A stretch of DNA of 64,000 nt, taken from NCBI RefSeq assembly GCF_027497195.1, contig NZ_CP114905.1, forward strand, positions 4,006,001-4,070,000, in the 5' to 3' direction. The translations under genes were made by a program, and so were the position numbers. Below are positions 39,918 through 49,423 of the stretch, piece by piece; within the stretch, counting starts at the first letter, position 1, and each line of letters starts with the position of its first letter. The notes below the pieces were generated by a model. The model was given only the letters and a program-made list of their open reading frames with translations, was not told where the DNA came from and did no database searches. Source of the DNA: Streptomyces sp. WMMC500. GTDB lineage: Bacteria > Actinomycetota > Actinomycetes > Streptomycetales > Streptomycetaceae.

Positions 39918-42005
39918 TCACCGCACGTCGTCCTCGCGGAACTCGGCCCAGATCGCCTTGCCGTCCCCGCGCGGCTCCACGCCCCAGCCGTCGCACAACT
40001 CCTGCAGCAGCAGCACCCCGCGGCCCGACGACGCCATCTCGCCCGGGTGCCGGCGGTGCGGGAGGTTTCCGTCCGCGTCGGCGATCGTCATGCGCAGCAG
40101 GCGCCGTCCCGGCGGTCCCGTCACGTCGGCCATGACGTTGGCGGTGCTGTCCGTGTGCATCATGACGTTCGCGATCATCTCCGAGAGCGCCAGCTCCGCC
40201 GCGTCGATCTGGTCCGCCGTGGCCCAGTCGTAGAGCATGCCGCGCAGTTGGTGCCGGGCGTCCGAGATGCGCTGCTGCTCGGTCTGCGGCACCGCCAGGT
40301 ACATGTGCCGCTCCGACTCCGGGTGCGCGAGCCGCGTCGCGCCCGCGGTGCGGAGCAGGACGAAGGCGATGTCGTCCTGGCTGCGCCCGGAGTGCGGTCC
40401 GCGGGTGACGTACGCGCCGGGCCCCGCGACCGCGTCCACGATCGCGTCCGCCACCGTCTCCAGGCCCGCGCCGAGCGTCGCCGCGAACGCGGCGCCGAGC
40501 CGGGCCTGCCCGCTGTAGAGGTCGTGGCCGCCGGTCTCGACCAGGCCGTCGGTGCACAGGAGCATGGTCTCGTCCGGGTCGATCTTGTGCTCGGAGACGG
40601 GGTACACCGGATCGTCCTCGATCCCGAGGGGCAGGCCGCCGTCGCTGGGGTGGATGATCATCGTGCCGTCGGGCAGCGCCACCGCGGGGTCGAGGTGGCC
40701 GGCGCGGGCCACGGTCAGGGTGCCGGCCGCCGGGTTGGCCTGGAGGTACAGGCAGGTGGCGAAGCGGGCGTCGGCGGGGTCCTCGAACTGCCGCTCGTTG
40801 AGCCGGGTGAGGAAGGCGGACGCGCGGGTCAGCACGGCGTCCGGGCGGTGGCCCTCCGAGGCGTACGCGCGGATCGCGATGCGGAGCTGGCTCATCAGCC
40901 CCGCCGCCCGTACGTCGTGCCCCTGGACGTCCCCGATGACCAGGGCCGTCTGACCGGAGGGCAGCGCGAAGACGTCGTACCAGTCGCCGCCGATCTGGAG
41001 CCCGCCGCCGGAGGGGACGTACCGCGCCGCCACGTCGAAGCCGGGGACGAGCGCGACCGCCGGCTTCATGCTGCGCTGCAGCCCCTCCGCCAGTTCCCGC
41101 TCCGACTCGTGCACGTGCACGTCCGACAGCGCCTGCCCCAGCATCCGCGCCACCGTGGTCAGCACCGACCGCTCGTCCGGCGTGAACGACACGACCTCCT
41201 CGAACGCCGCCATCCAGGCCCCGACCGTCCGCCCCTCCGCCATCAGCGGCAGGAACGCCCACGACCGGTGCGGCACGCCCTCGGCGCGCCGCCACGCCTC
41301 GGGGTAGCGGCGCGCGTACTCCTCGCGGCCGGCGATGTACACGGCGCGGCCGGTGCGCGCGGCCTCCGGGGCGGGGAACGGGAAGTCCATCGGGGTGGTG
41401 CGGAAGGGCTCGGCGTTCTCGGCGCGGTGGCCCTGCTGGCCGATGAGGACGAGGTCGTCGCCCTCGACGGCGAAGACCGCCATGCCGTCCGGCGAGAAGC
41501 CCGGCATCGACAGCGACGCCGCCACCCGCAGCACCTGGTCGGTCGAGCGCGCCTCCGCGAGCGAGCGGCCGGCGGAGAGCAGGAACGCCTCGCGGGACAG
41601 CCGCCAGTCGCTGGTCCCCCGCGGCCCCTCGCCCCGCCCGGAGGGCTCCTCGCTGAGGTCCTCGATGGTCCCGACGACGTCGATCTGCTCCGCCGCCGAC
41701 TCCTGCGCCCGCATCCGCCAGCGCACCACCCGTACGACGTCGCCGCCGGTGTCGACGACGCGCAGCCGGCCCTCGGCGAGGGTGCCCTCGGCGAGGGCGA
41801 GGTCGAGGATGCCGTTGAGCTCGATGAAGTCGACGCCGTGCACCCGGGCGCGTACCGCGGAGCCGTGGACGTTGACCCGCACGGGCGGCAGCCCGAGCAG
41901 CCGGGCGGCCTGCGCATCCAGCACCACCCGGTCGGTGTGCGCCGCCCAGCGCCAGACGCCCGTACCCAGCCCGGAGAGGACCTCTTCGGTACGCATTGTC
42001 CACAT
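39918..42005 (-). CDS. PAS-GAF-SpoIIE phosphatase-HATPase regulator
   Basis: A 695-residue cytoplasmic signalling protein. From the N-terminus it has a PAS-like sensor (RTEEVLSGLGTGVWRWAAHT), a GAF domain (REAFLLSAGRSLAEARSTDQ to MLGQALSDVH) and a PP2C/SpoIIE serine phosphatase. The phosphatase carries GGGLQIGGDWYDVFALPSGQ, LVIGDVQGHDVRAAGLMSQL and ETMLLCTDGLVETGG. A C-terminal RsbW-like ATPase domain follows (AAELALSEMIANVMMHTDST, GRGVLLLQELCDGWGVE). Metal-binding Asp residues of SpoIIE are present. Such proteins switch alternative sigma factors by acting on anti-sigma antagonists; no partner is adjacent. Start is ATG 42005 with GGAG seven bases upstream. It is divergent from the amidohydrolase at 42176. 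Confidence 0.88.
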   Translation of the reverse strand: MWTMRTEEVLSGLGTGVWRWAAHTDRVVLDAQAARLLGLPPVRVNVHGSAVRARVHGVDFIELNGILDLALAEGTLAEGRLRVVDTGGDVVRVVRWRMRAQESAAEQIDVVGTIEDLSEEPSGRGEGPRGTSDWRLSREAFLLSAGRSLAEARSTDQVLRVAASLSMPGFSPDGMAVFAVEGDDLVLIGQQGHRAENAEPFRTTPMDFPFPAPEAARTGRAVYIAGREEYARRYPEAWRRAEGVPHRSWAFLPLMAEGRTVGAWMAAFEEVVSFTPDERSVLTTVARMLGQALSDVHVHESERELAEGLQRSMKPAVALVPGFDVAARYVPSGGGLQIGGDWYDVFALPSGQTALVIGDVQGHDVRAAGLMSQLRIAIRAYASEGHRPDAVLTRASAFLTRLNERQFEDPADARFATCLYLQANPAAGTLTVARAGHLDPAVALPDGTMIIHPSDGGLPLGIEDDPVYPVSEHKIDPDETMLLCTDGLVETGGHDLYSGQARLGAAFAATLGAGLETVADAIVDAVAGPGAYVTRGPHSGRSQDDIAFVLLRTAGATRLAHPESERHMYLAVPQTEQQRISDARHQLRGMLYDWATADQIDAAELALSEMIANVMMHTDSTANVMADVTGPPGRRLLRMTIADADGNLPHRRHPGEMASSGRGVLLLQELCDGWGVEPRGDGKAIWAEFREDDVR

Positions 42006-42175
42006 TTTATGTCTCCGTGCGCGGAGTGGGGCGCTTTGGGCCGTGCGTCCGGCGCGGGCGGGGCGGGCGGAGGAGCCGGGGGCCCGGAAACGGCTTACGC
42101 GCGACGTCCCGCCTGGTGGACGATCGAGACGGGCACGTCGTCGCCTCACGTGGGCCGAACGGGAAGACGGGTACT

Positions 42176-43060
42176 GTGACCAGCACTGATGCCGAACGGG
42201 ACCGGATCGCGGCGTTCCGCCGCGCGCTGGGCCTCGACCACCTGATCGACGTGCACACCCACTTCATGCCGCAGCGGGTGCTGGCGAAGGTGTGGGCGTA
42301 CTTCGACGCCGTCGGCCCGCTGGTCGGCCGCTCGTGGCCGATCACGTACCGGCAGGAGGAGGCCGAGCGGGTGGCGCTGCTGCGCGGCTTCGGGGTGCGC
42401 GCGTTCACGTCGATGCTGTACCCGCACAAGCCGGGCATGGCGCGGTGGCTCAACGACTGGTCCGCCGACTTCGCCGCCCGCACGCCGGACTGCCTCCACA
42501 CGGCGACGTTCTTCGCGGAGCCGGGCGCGGCGGACGACGTGCGGCGGGCGGTGGCGCAGGGGGCACGGGTGTTCAAGTGCCACCTCCAGGTCGGCGCGTA
42601 CGACCCGAACGACCCCGTCCTCGACGAGGTCTGGGCCCTCCTCGCGGACGCCGCCCTCCCGGTCGTCACCCACTGCGGCTCCGGCCCCGTCCCCGGCCGC
42701 CACACGGGCCCGGCGCCGATCGCGGCGCTGCTGAAGCGGCACCCGCGGCTGCGGCTGATCGTGGCACACCTGGGCATGCCGGAGTACGAGGACTTCCTGA
42801 CCCTGGCGGAGCGCCACGAGGACGTCATGCTCGACACGACGATGGCCTTCACGACCTTCGCCGAATCCGCGGCCCCCTTCCCGCCCCACGCCCGCCCCCG
42901 CCTGTCGGCCCTCCGGGACCGCGTCCTCCTCGGCACGGACTTCCCGAACACCCCGTACACGTACGCGGACGCCCTGGACGCGCTCACGACGCAGGACCTC
43001 GGCGAGGACTGGCTCCGCGCGGTCTGCCACGACAACGCGGCCCGCCTCTTCGGGCTGTAG
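42176..43060 (+). CDS. Amidohydrolase-2 family metal-dependent hydrolase
   Basis: A 294-residue TIM-barrel hydrolase or decarboxylase of the Amidohydro_2 group. The metal motif is LIDVHTHFMPQR. Later ligands are in FKCHLQVGAYDPNDPVLDEV, VVTHCGSGPVPGRH, LIVAHLGMPEYEDF and VLLGTDFPNTPYTY. Members act on cyclic amides, lactones or aromatic acids, so the reaction cannot be fixed. Start is GTG 42176 after GGGAAG. The gene is followed by a tRNA pair. Confidence 0.85.
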   Translation: MTSTDAERDRIAAFRRALGLDHLIDVHTHFMPQRVLAKVWAYFDAVGPLVGRSWPITYRQEEAERVALLRGFGVRAFTSMLYPHKPGMARWLNDWSADFAARTPDCLHTATFFAEPGAADDVRRAVAQGARVFKCHLQVGAYDPNDPVLDEVWALLADAALPVVTHCGSGPVPGRHTGPAPIAALLKRHPRLRLIVAHLGMPEYEDFLTLAERHEDVMLDTTMAFTTFAESAAPFPPHARPRLSALRDRVLLGTDFPNTPYTYADALDALTTQDLGEDWLRAVCHDNAARLFGL

Positions 43061-43199
43061 GGCCCCGCCGCTTCGTTTAGGGGCCGGGGCGGGGGTTCTG
43101 CTACGCTGATCCAGCGACGTCACGGCCCGTAGCCGACGATGGAGAATCCCGGTAGGGATCACGCGTCACACTGTGCGAGACTGGCTCTCGTGCAAGCCT

Positions 43200-43274
43200 G
43201 GTCCTGTGGAGCAGTTTGGAGTGCTCGCCACCCTGTCAAGGTGGAGGCCGCGGGTTCAAATCCCGTCAGGACCG
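43200..43274 (+). tRNA. tRNA-Asp (anticodon GTC)
   Basis: A 75-base cloverleaf with acceptor stem GGTCCTG / CAGGACC and discriminator G. The anticodon loop CTGTCAA contains GTC. CCA follows in the DNA (43275-43277). It is identical over its full length to the tRNA-Asp at 60177-60251. Confidence 0.96.
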
Positions 43275-43331
43275 CCACCCTCAGGCACGCCTGAGGGCCA
43301 CCCGACTGGGGACCCCGGTCCCCAGCCACCG

Positions 43332-43405
43332 GGCTGGGTAGCTCAGTTGGTACGAGCGTCCGCCTGAAAAGCGGAAGGTCGCCGGTTCGACCCCGGCCCC
43401 AGCCA
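43332..43405 (+). tRNA. tRNA-Phe (anticodon GAA)
   Basis: A 74-base cloverleaf with acceptor stem GGCTGGG / CCCAGCC and discriminator A. The anticodon loop CTGAAAA contains GAA. It follows tRNA-Asp by 57 bases and is probably co-transcribed; a hairpin terminator lies just downstream. Confidence 0.95.
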
Positions 43406-43424
43406 CATAGTGTGAGCAGCACAA

Positions 43425-43453
43425 AGACCCGGACAGTGATCTTGTCCGGGTCT
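43425..43453. terminator. tRNA-operon hairpin terminator
   Basis: Perfect 11-base arms AGACCCGGACA (43425-43435) and TGTCCGGGTCT (43443-43453), followed by a T-rich tail (CTTCTTGT). It ends the tRNA-Asp/tRNA-Phe transcript. Confidence 0.85.
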
Positions 43454-43516
43454 CTTCTTGTGCCGGTGACATCACCAGCCGACATCAGTGGGTCAGGTAA
43501 GCCAACGCCGGCACGC

Positions 43517-46500
43517 CTACGTCTCGTAGTCCCAGTCGATCTCCCACACCAGCGCATCGCCGTCCGCCATCCCGGTGATCGCATGGTGGGCGTCGGGGGT
43601 CATGGCGGCGGAGGCGATGTAGCCGAGTTCGCGCTGGTGCAGGCACTGTCCCGTGGCCAGGTCCCAGAGGCGTAGCGTGCCGTCCTCGCTCACGGACAGG
43701 GCGTGGCGCCCGTCTGTGCTGATCGCCACCGCATTGATCTGCGCGGTGTGACCGGTGAGCGTGCGCAGGTGGCCGGGCGCCGCCAGATCCCAGGCGTGGA
43801 GCGTGCCTTCGGCGTCACCGGAGACGGCCCGCCGCCCGGTGGGGGTTGCCGCGACCGCGGTCACATGGGCGGTGTGCTCGGTGAACTCGTGCACCAGCCG
43901 GCCGGTGTTCAGGTTCCACCACCGAAGGCCGGTGCCGGGACCGCTGGACAGCGCCCGGAGGCCGTTCGCGAGGACGGCCACGGGGCTGAATCCGCCCTCG
44001 ATCGCCTTGAGGCAGCGGCCTGCGGGCAGGTCCCACCACCGCAGCACCCCGTCGGCCCCGGCGGACAGCGCGCGGCGGCCGTCGGGGGTCATGGCCGCCG
44101 CGAACACCGGCTTGTCGGTCGGTACGGTGATCTCGCGCTGGCAGGTGCGGCGTGTCAGCTCCCACCACCGGAGGGTTTCGGTCGCCGTGAGGGCACGTCG
44201 TGCGTCCGGCGTCACGGCGAGGGAGAGGAAGCCGTTGTGGCTGGGGAACGTGGCCACGCACTCGTCGGTCTTCAGATCCCACCACCGCAGCACGCAGTCG
44301 CCGGCGGCGGTGAAGGCATACCGTGCGTCCGGAGTGATCGCCACCGACTGCGCCAGGTGCGCGGGGGAGGGTAGCCGCCGTAGCAGGCGGGTGCCGAGCA
44401 CCGTGGTGCGCCGCCCGCCGTGACCGGCTTGGCGCCAGAGCGTCGCGAGCGTCGTGTCGTTCTCGAACCCGGGTACGGCGCGCGCCCGGCGCAACTCGGC
44501 GATGGCGGAGCGGGCGTCACCGTGGGCGAGCCGGGACCGGGCGGTGTCCAGCCTGCGTTCGAAGTCGTCGGCGTCCGCGTGGAGGTCGACGGCGGTACGC
44601 GGGCGGCTGTAGGCCCACGCGGCCGGTTCACCAGGGGTGAGGTCCCTCCGGTGCACGGTTCCGTCGATGCCGGCGGACAGCGCGGCGCGGCCGTCCGCGA
44701 CGAACCGCACCGAGCGCACCGCTCCGCGGTGCCCGTGGAACGAGCGGAGACATCGACCGACGGCCAGGTCCCACCACGTCACCAGGCCCTCGCTGTCAGC
44801 GGCGAGCGCGTGACGTCCGTCCGGGCCGACCGACAGCGCGACCTGATTCGGCGCGAGCATCTCCACGATCGGGTGCGGGTAGGCCCGCACCCACAGGCAC
44901 CCACCGCCGGGTATCTCCCAGAGCCGGATGCTGCCGTCCTCCCCGCACGAGAGGAACCTCTCCTCGCCGGGGACGGGCTCGACCACGTTGACCTCGTCAC
45001 GGTGGCCCGTGAACACGCGGACGCACGTGCCCGTGCCCAGGTCCCACAGCCGCACGGTGCCGTCCGCACCTGCCGACAGCGCCCGCGTTCCCGTCACCCC
45101 TGCCACGTGATTGACCACACCGTCGTGGCCGGTCAGGGTCCGCAGGCAGCGACCGGTGCCGAGATCCCACCACCGGACGGTGCCGTCGGCGCCACCGGAG
45201 AGTCCCCGGCCGTCGTCGGTGCACGCCACCGCGGAAACCCGTCCGTCGTGGCCGGTCAGCGTGGTCACGCAGGCGCCGGTGCCGGAATCCCACCGGCGGA
45301 TACGGCCGTCCTCGCCGCCCGACAGCGCGCTGCCCCCGTCGGCGGAGAGTGCGACCGAGGACACCTCGCCCACGTGCCCCGCGGCGGTGCGCAGGCACGC
45401 GCCGGTACGAAGGTCCCACCAGCCCACCGTGCCGTCCGCGCCGCCGCATACGCCCTGACGGCCGTCCCCGGACAGCGCGAACGTACCGGCCGGGCCACCG
45501 GCGGCACTGCCGGCGGCAAGACTCACCGGGCTGTGGTCGACGGTCTTCCGCCCGGCCAGCGCGTCCTGTACCGCCACGACTTCCGGATCGGCCGGCAGAG
45601 CCCGCGCCGCCCGTCCCACCAGGTCGGCTGCGGCAGGGATGTCGTTGCGTTCCAGGTGCACGGTGCCGATCAGGAAGTCCATCCGGTGCCGGCCGGGATC
45701 GGTGCCGGGCAGGGCGGACCGAAACCGTTCGAGCCGTTGGACCAGCTCGCCGTCCGCGATCTGACCGGTCCGCCACCGCGCGAGGTACCGGTTGAAGGTC
45801 GAGTACACGTGATGCGGGTCGACTTCCAGCGCCTGGCGCCAGGACGTCTCGGCCTGGTCGGCGCGGCCCAGGTCCATCAGGGACAGAGCGGCGTTGTTCC
45901 GCCCGTCGGCCAGCCAGGTGGTGGCATCGGCCGCGGTGCGCGGATAGGGGACGCCGACCTCGGCGTGGTACACGGCGATCAGGCGCTCGGCCAGCGGACC
46001 GAGGTCGGCGGGACGCCCGGCCGGATCGGGGACGAGGCACTCCCGCAGCAGGTCGACGACGCTCCGGGGCATCGCCGCGTCACTCAGCGCCTCGGCGGCG
46101 AGCGCGCCCCACCGCCACGTCACCTGCCCGGCGAACAGCTCCAGTACCGACACCGCCCACGACCAGACGTCGCTGCGCCGCCCCACGCGCTGCCCGGCGG
46201 TCTGCTCGGGCGAGGCGTACGCCGGGGTGAGCCCGCGACGCGTGGCGAGAATCGACTCGCCGACGGCGACGTCGCCGGTTCCACCCGTACGCTGCTGGGC
46301 ACTGGCCAGCCCGAAGTCCGTGATCTTCACCAGGCCGTCCGCCGTGATGAGCGCGTTGGACGGCTTGACGTCCTGATGTACCACCCCGGCCTGATGGGCG
46401 GCACGCAGGCCCCAGGCCATCTGGATGGCCACGTCGAGGATGTCCGCCACCGTGCGCAGCCGCCCGGCCCGCAACGCCTGCGCCACGGTGCCGCCCTCGA

Positions 46501-46843
46501 CGAGCTCGGCGAAGATCCGCGGCACACCGCCGATCACACGCACGTAGTGACACGTGCACACGTGCGGGTGCGGCGGCAGTCCCACCCAGACCCCGGCCTC
46601 GTCGATGAACGCGTCGGCCCCCTGGCTCCACAACGTCGGCCGGGGACTCTTCACGGCGAGGTCCACCTGCCAGCCGAGGTGCCGCACCCGGTGCACCTCA
46701 CCCATGCCGCCCTGCCCGAGCAACTCCCCGATCTGATACGTCCCGAGCAGCACCTCCCCGGTCCGCCAGGCCACGGGCCGCGGTACGACGCCCCCCGCTT
46801 CCGGGTCCAGGGTCGTGTCCTGCGGACGGGCGTCGTGTGTCAT
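43517..46843 (-). CDS. Ser/Thr protein kinase fused to TPR and two WD40 propellers
   Basis: A 1108-residue soluble protein. The kinase (about 35-300) has the glycine loop LLGQGGMGEVHRVRHLG, Lys65 (LAVKSP), a catalytic loop HQDVKPSN (His156-Gln-Asp158, Asn163; HRD changed to HQD) and DFG at 176-178. It should therefore be active. Helical TPR-like repeats follow (about 325-455, NNAALSLMDLGRADQAETSW). Then come seven WD40 blades, a helical linker (AIAELRRARAVPGF...GRRTTVLG, about 745-830), and seven more blades ending VWEIDWDYET. No transmembrane helix is visible, unlike most actinobacterial PknB-type kinases. Start ATG 46843 has GAGGGGA overlapping the stop of the upstream WD40 gene, 10 bases away, so the two form an operon. 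Confidence 0.9.
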   Translation of the reverse strand: MTHDARPQDTTLDPEAGGVVPRPVAWRTGEVLLGTYQIGELLGQGGMGEVHRVRHLGWQVDLAVKSPRPTLWSQGADAFIDEAGVWVGLPPHPHVCTCHYVRVIGGVPRIFAELVEGGTVAQALRAGRLRTVADILDVAIQMAWGLRAAHQAGVVHQDVKPSNALITADGLVKITDFGLASAQQRTGGTGDVAVGESILATRRGLTPAYASPEQTAGQRVGRRSDVWSWAVSVLELFAGQVTWRWGALAAEALSDAAMPRSVVDLLRECLVPDPAGRPADLGPLAERLIAVYHAEVGVPYPRTAADATTWLADGRNNAALSLMDLGRADQAETSWRQALEVDPHHVYSTFNRYLARWRTGQIADGELVQRLERFRSALPGTDPGRHRMDFLIGTVHLERNDIPAAADLVGRAARALPADPEVVAVQDALAGRKTVDHSPVSLAAGSAAGGPAGTFALSGDGRQGVCGGADGTVGWWDLRTGACLRTAAGHVGEVSSVALSADGGSALSGGEDGRIRRWDSGTGACVTTLTGHDGRVSAVACTDDGRGLSGGADGTVRWWDLGTGRCLRTLTGHDGVVNHVAGVTGTRALSAGADGTVRLWDLGTGTCVRVFTGHRDEVNVVEPVPGEERFLSCGEDGSIRLWEIPGGGCLWVRAYPHPIVEMLAPNQVALSVGPDGRHALAADSEGLVTWWDLAVGRCLRSFHGHRGAVRSVRFVADGRAALSAGIDGTVHRRDLTPGEPAAWAYSRPRTAVDLHADADDFERRLDTARSRLAHGDARSAIAELRRARAVPGFENDTTLATLWRQAGHGGRRTTVLGTRLLRRLPSPAHLAQSVAITPDARYAFTAAGDCVLRWWDLKTDECVATFPSHNGFLSLAVTPDARRALTATETLRWWELTRRTCQREITVPTDKPVFAAAMTPDGRRALSAGADGVLRWWDLPAGRCLKAIEGGFSPVAVLANGLRALSSGPGTGLRWWNLNTGRLVHEFTEHTAHVTAVAATPTGRRAVSGDAEGTLHAWDLAAPGHLRTLTGHTAQINAVAISTDGRHALSVSEDGTLRLWDLATGQCLHQRELGYIASAAMTPDAHHAITGMADGDALVWEIDWDYET

Positions 46844-46853
46844 CGCGGTCCCC

Positions 46854-49304
46854 TCAGCCGGCGAAGTCGTAGGCCCAGTCCAGCGCCCACCGCACGATCG
46901 AGCCGTCCCGGCCGGCCGACAGCGCGTGCTGGCCGTCCGGGGTGAGCGCGAGGGCGGAGACTTCGTCGGCGTGCGCGACCACCGAACGCAGCCGCTCGCC
47001 GGAGCGCAGGTCCCAGCAGCACAACGTGCGGTCGTGGCTCGCCGACAGCGCGTGCGTGACGTCGGCGGTCGCCGCCTGCGCGATGACGCTGCCCTGGTGC
47101 CCGTGGTACTCGTCCGCGTGGCGTCCGCCGGGCAGCCGCCACATGACCAGGTTGCCGCACTCCTCACCCAGGAACGCCCGGTCGCCCTCGGGTGAGACCG
47201 CGACGGAACGCACCCCGCAGTGGTGGCTCCGGCGCAGCGCCTTGTGCTCCCCGGTGCCGAGGTCCCACAACCGGACGGTGCCGTCGGCGCCACCCGACAC
47301 GGCCTTGCGTCCGTCCGGCGTCAGGGCCACGGCGACGACCTCGTCCTCGTGCCCGGACAGGACGCGCAGGCACTCCCCCGTGGCCAGGTCCCACCAGCGC
47401 ACGGTGTGGTCGGCGCTGCCGGACACGGCGCGGTCGGCGGCGGGCGAGAGCGCCACGGAGGTGACCGCACCGCCGTGGCCGACGAGCACCCGGCGGCACG
47501 TCCCGGGCGCGAGATCCCACCAGCGCAGTGTCTGGTCGGTGCCGCCGGACAGCGCGCCGCGCCCGTCCGGCACGACGGCCACCGCGGCAACGGCGTCGTC
47601 GTGGCCGTACAACTCGCGCACGCACTCGCCTTCTGCCAGGTCCCACACCCGCACCGCCGTGTCCCAGGCCCCCGACACCGCACGGGCCCCGTCCGCCGTG
47701 ACGGCCACACCCGTGGCTCCCGACGGATCCTCCACCGTCCACACGGGACGGATGTCGAGGAACGCCGTACGCCGCCCGTGCGCACCGAGCTGACGCACGG
47801 TCTCCAGCAGCTCCGGCCGACGGGCGTGCCCCGGCACGGCCCGCGCCCGCCGCAACCGGTCGGCCGCCGCCACGACCTCCCCGTCACGCGCCAACCGCCG
47901 GGCGGCCGCCAGGTGGGAGCCGAACTCCCGGGCCGAGGTCTCAAGGTCGACGGCCGGGCGCCGCGCCCACGGCGCGGCCGTCCGGTCGGCGAGACGCCAG
48001 GCGCGCACGTCCCCGTTGCTGAAGGTGGCGACCGCCTGACGCCCGTCCGGTGTCAGCGCGACACCGAGCACCATGATCTCGTGCTCGATCGTGCGCAGGC
48101 ACCTGCCGGTTGCCAGATCCCAGAACCGCACGGACCGGTCCGAGCTGCCCGACACGGCGAGCCGCCCGTCCGGCGTGACGGCCACCGTGCTCGCCATGGT
48201 GGTGTGCCCGACGAGCGTACGCAGGCACTCGCCGCCGGCGACGTCCCACCACCGCACCTCACCGTCGGCACCCGTGGACAGGGCATGGCGTCCGTCCGGT
48301 ACCAGGGCGACCGTGTAGACCGCGTCCGTATGCCCGGTGAAGGTCCGCAGGCACTCCCCGGTGCGCAGGTCCCAGTACCGCACCATCCCGCGGTTCTCCC
48401 CGGACAGCGCATGCCGCCCGTCAGGCGCCAGCGCAGCGCTGTAGATCGCGAGTTCGCCGGCGGCTCGGCCGAGCTGCCCGCCGGTGTTCAGGTCCCAGAG
48501 GATGATCTGACCGTCCGTCCCCGCGGACAGGGCCGACCTGCCGTCCGGGGTGAACCGGACGGAGCGCACCGACCGGCTGTGACCGGTCAGCGTGCGCAGA
48601 CAGGAGCCGGACGTGAGATCCCAGTGGCGGATGGTGCCGTCGTCGGCCGCGGACAGCCCGAACCGGCCGTCGGGAGTCATGTCCACGCGGCGGACACCGT
48701 CGGTGTGACCGGTGAGCTTCCGGGGTCTCCTGCCCTTCTTGCCGGGAGACCACAGGCGCAGCGCCCCGTCCTCGGCGCCCCACAGCGCCCTCGTGCCGTC
48801 CGGGGTGACGGCGACCGACCAGATCCAGCCGGACTCGCACCGGAGCTTGACGGGATCCGGCCCCTCGGCGCCGTGCGCGTGCGCGAGCGCCGCGGCGATG
48901 TCCGGGTCGTTCGGCGCACGCGCGGCGGCCTCCCTCAGGTGGGTGACCGCAGCGCCGGGATCCCCGCGTTCCAGGTGGACGAGCCCGGTGAGGTACCGGG
49001 TACGCACCTCGGCGCCGTCCAGCGCACGGTTCGCCTGGCGCACCGCCGTCAGGCGCCGCAGCACCTCGTCGTCGGTGACCTCCCCGCCCCGCCAGTGGAG
49101 CAGGCCGAGGTTGTACGTGGCGTCCGGGTCGCGCGGGTCGAGTTCCAGCGCCCGCGCCCAGGCCGCCTCGTCCGGCCCGGCCGCCTTCTCCCCGCCCGGC
49201 CACGGCACGGCGTCGGTCCACGGTCCGGCGTCGGTCCACGGTCCGGTCTGCCCGGCGGCACCGTCGCGCGACCTGCGCCTGAAGAGCGCCCAGTTCCGGC
49301 TCAC
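46854..49304 (-). CDS. Tandem WD40-propeller protein with TPR-like N-terminus
   Basis: An 816-residue soluble protein and a kinase-less paralogue of its operon partner. TPR-like helices (WARALELDPRDPDATYNLGL; AVTHLREAAARAPNDPDIAA) are followed by seven WD40 blades of the pattern TPDGRxALSxGxDGxVRxWDL. A helical linker (AADRLRRARAVPGH...GRRTAFLD) is shared with the kinase protein, and seven more blades end VRWALDWAYDFAG. The final DWxY matches the partner's last residues. Start is GTG 49304 with GGAGG six bases upstream; an ATG 45 bases earlier is unlikely. It is the first gene of the operon and most likely a scaffold or substrate partner of the kinase. Confidence 0.88.
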   Translation of the reverse strand: MSRNWALFRRRSRDGAAGQTGPWTDAGPWTDAVPWPGGEKAAGPDEAAWARALELDPRDPDATYNLGLLHWRGGEVTDDEVLRRLTAVRQANRALDGAEVRTRYLTGLVHLERGDPGAAVTHLREAAARAPNDPDIAAALAHAHGAEGPDPVKLRCESGWIWSVAVTPDGTRALWGAEDGALRLWSPGKKGRRPRKLTGHTDGVRRVDMTPDGRFGLSAADDGTIRHWDLTSGSCLRTLTGHSRSVRSVRFTPDGRSALSAGTDGQIILWDLNTGGQLGRAAGELAIYSAALAPDGRHALSGENRGMVRYWDLRTGECLRTFTGHTDAVYTVALVPDGRHALSTGADGEVRWWDVAGGECLRTLVGHTTMASTVAVTPDGRLAVSGSSDRSVRFWDLATGRCLRTIEHEIMVLGVALTPDGRQAVATFSNGDVRAWRLADRTAAPWARRPAVDLETSAREFGSHLAAARRLARDGEVVAAADRLRRARAVPGHARRPELLETVRQLGAHGRRTAFLDIRPVWTVEDPSGATGVAVTADGARAVSGAWDTAVRVWDLAEGECVRELYGHDDAVAAVAVVPDGRGALSGGTDQTLRWWDLAPGTCRRVLVGHGGAVTSVALSPAADRAVSGSADHTVRWWDLATGECLRVLSGHEDEVVAVALTPDGRKAVSGGADGTVRLWDLGTGEHKALRRSHHCGVRSVAVSPEGDRAFLGEECGNLVMWRLPGGRHADEYHGHQGSVIAQAATADVTHALSASHDRTLCCWDLRSGERLRSVVAHADEVSALALTPDGQHALSAGRDGSIVRWALDWAYDFAG

Positions 49305-49423
49305 CCGACAACCTCCACAGCCACCGTCGACGTGGGTCCAAGATTTCACACCGGCACGGGAGGGGTCCCTGACTTCGAGTTGCTTGCCCGGTCACACCAA
49401 CGGGCGGTCCGGAGGGCGGGTGT

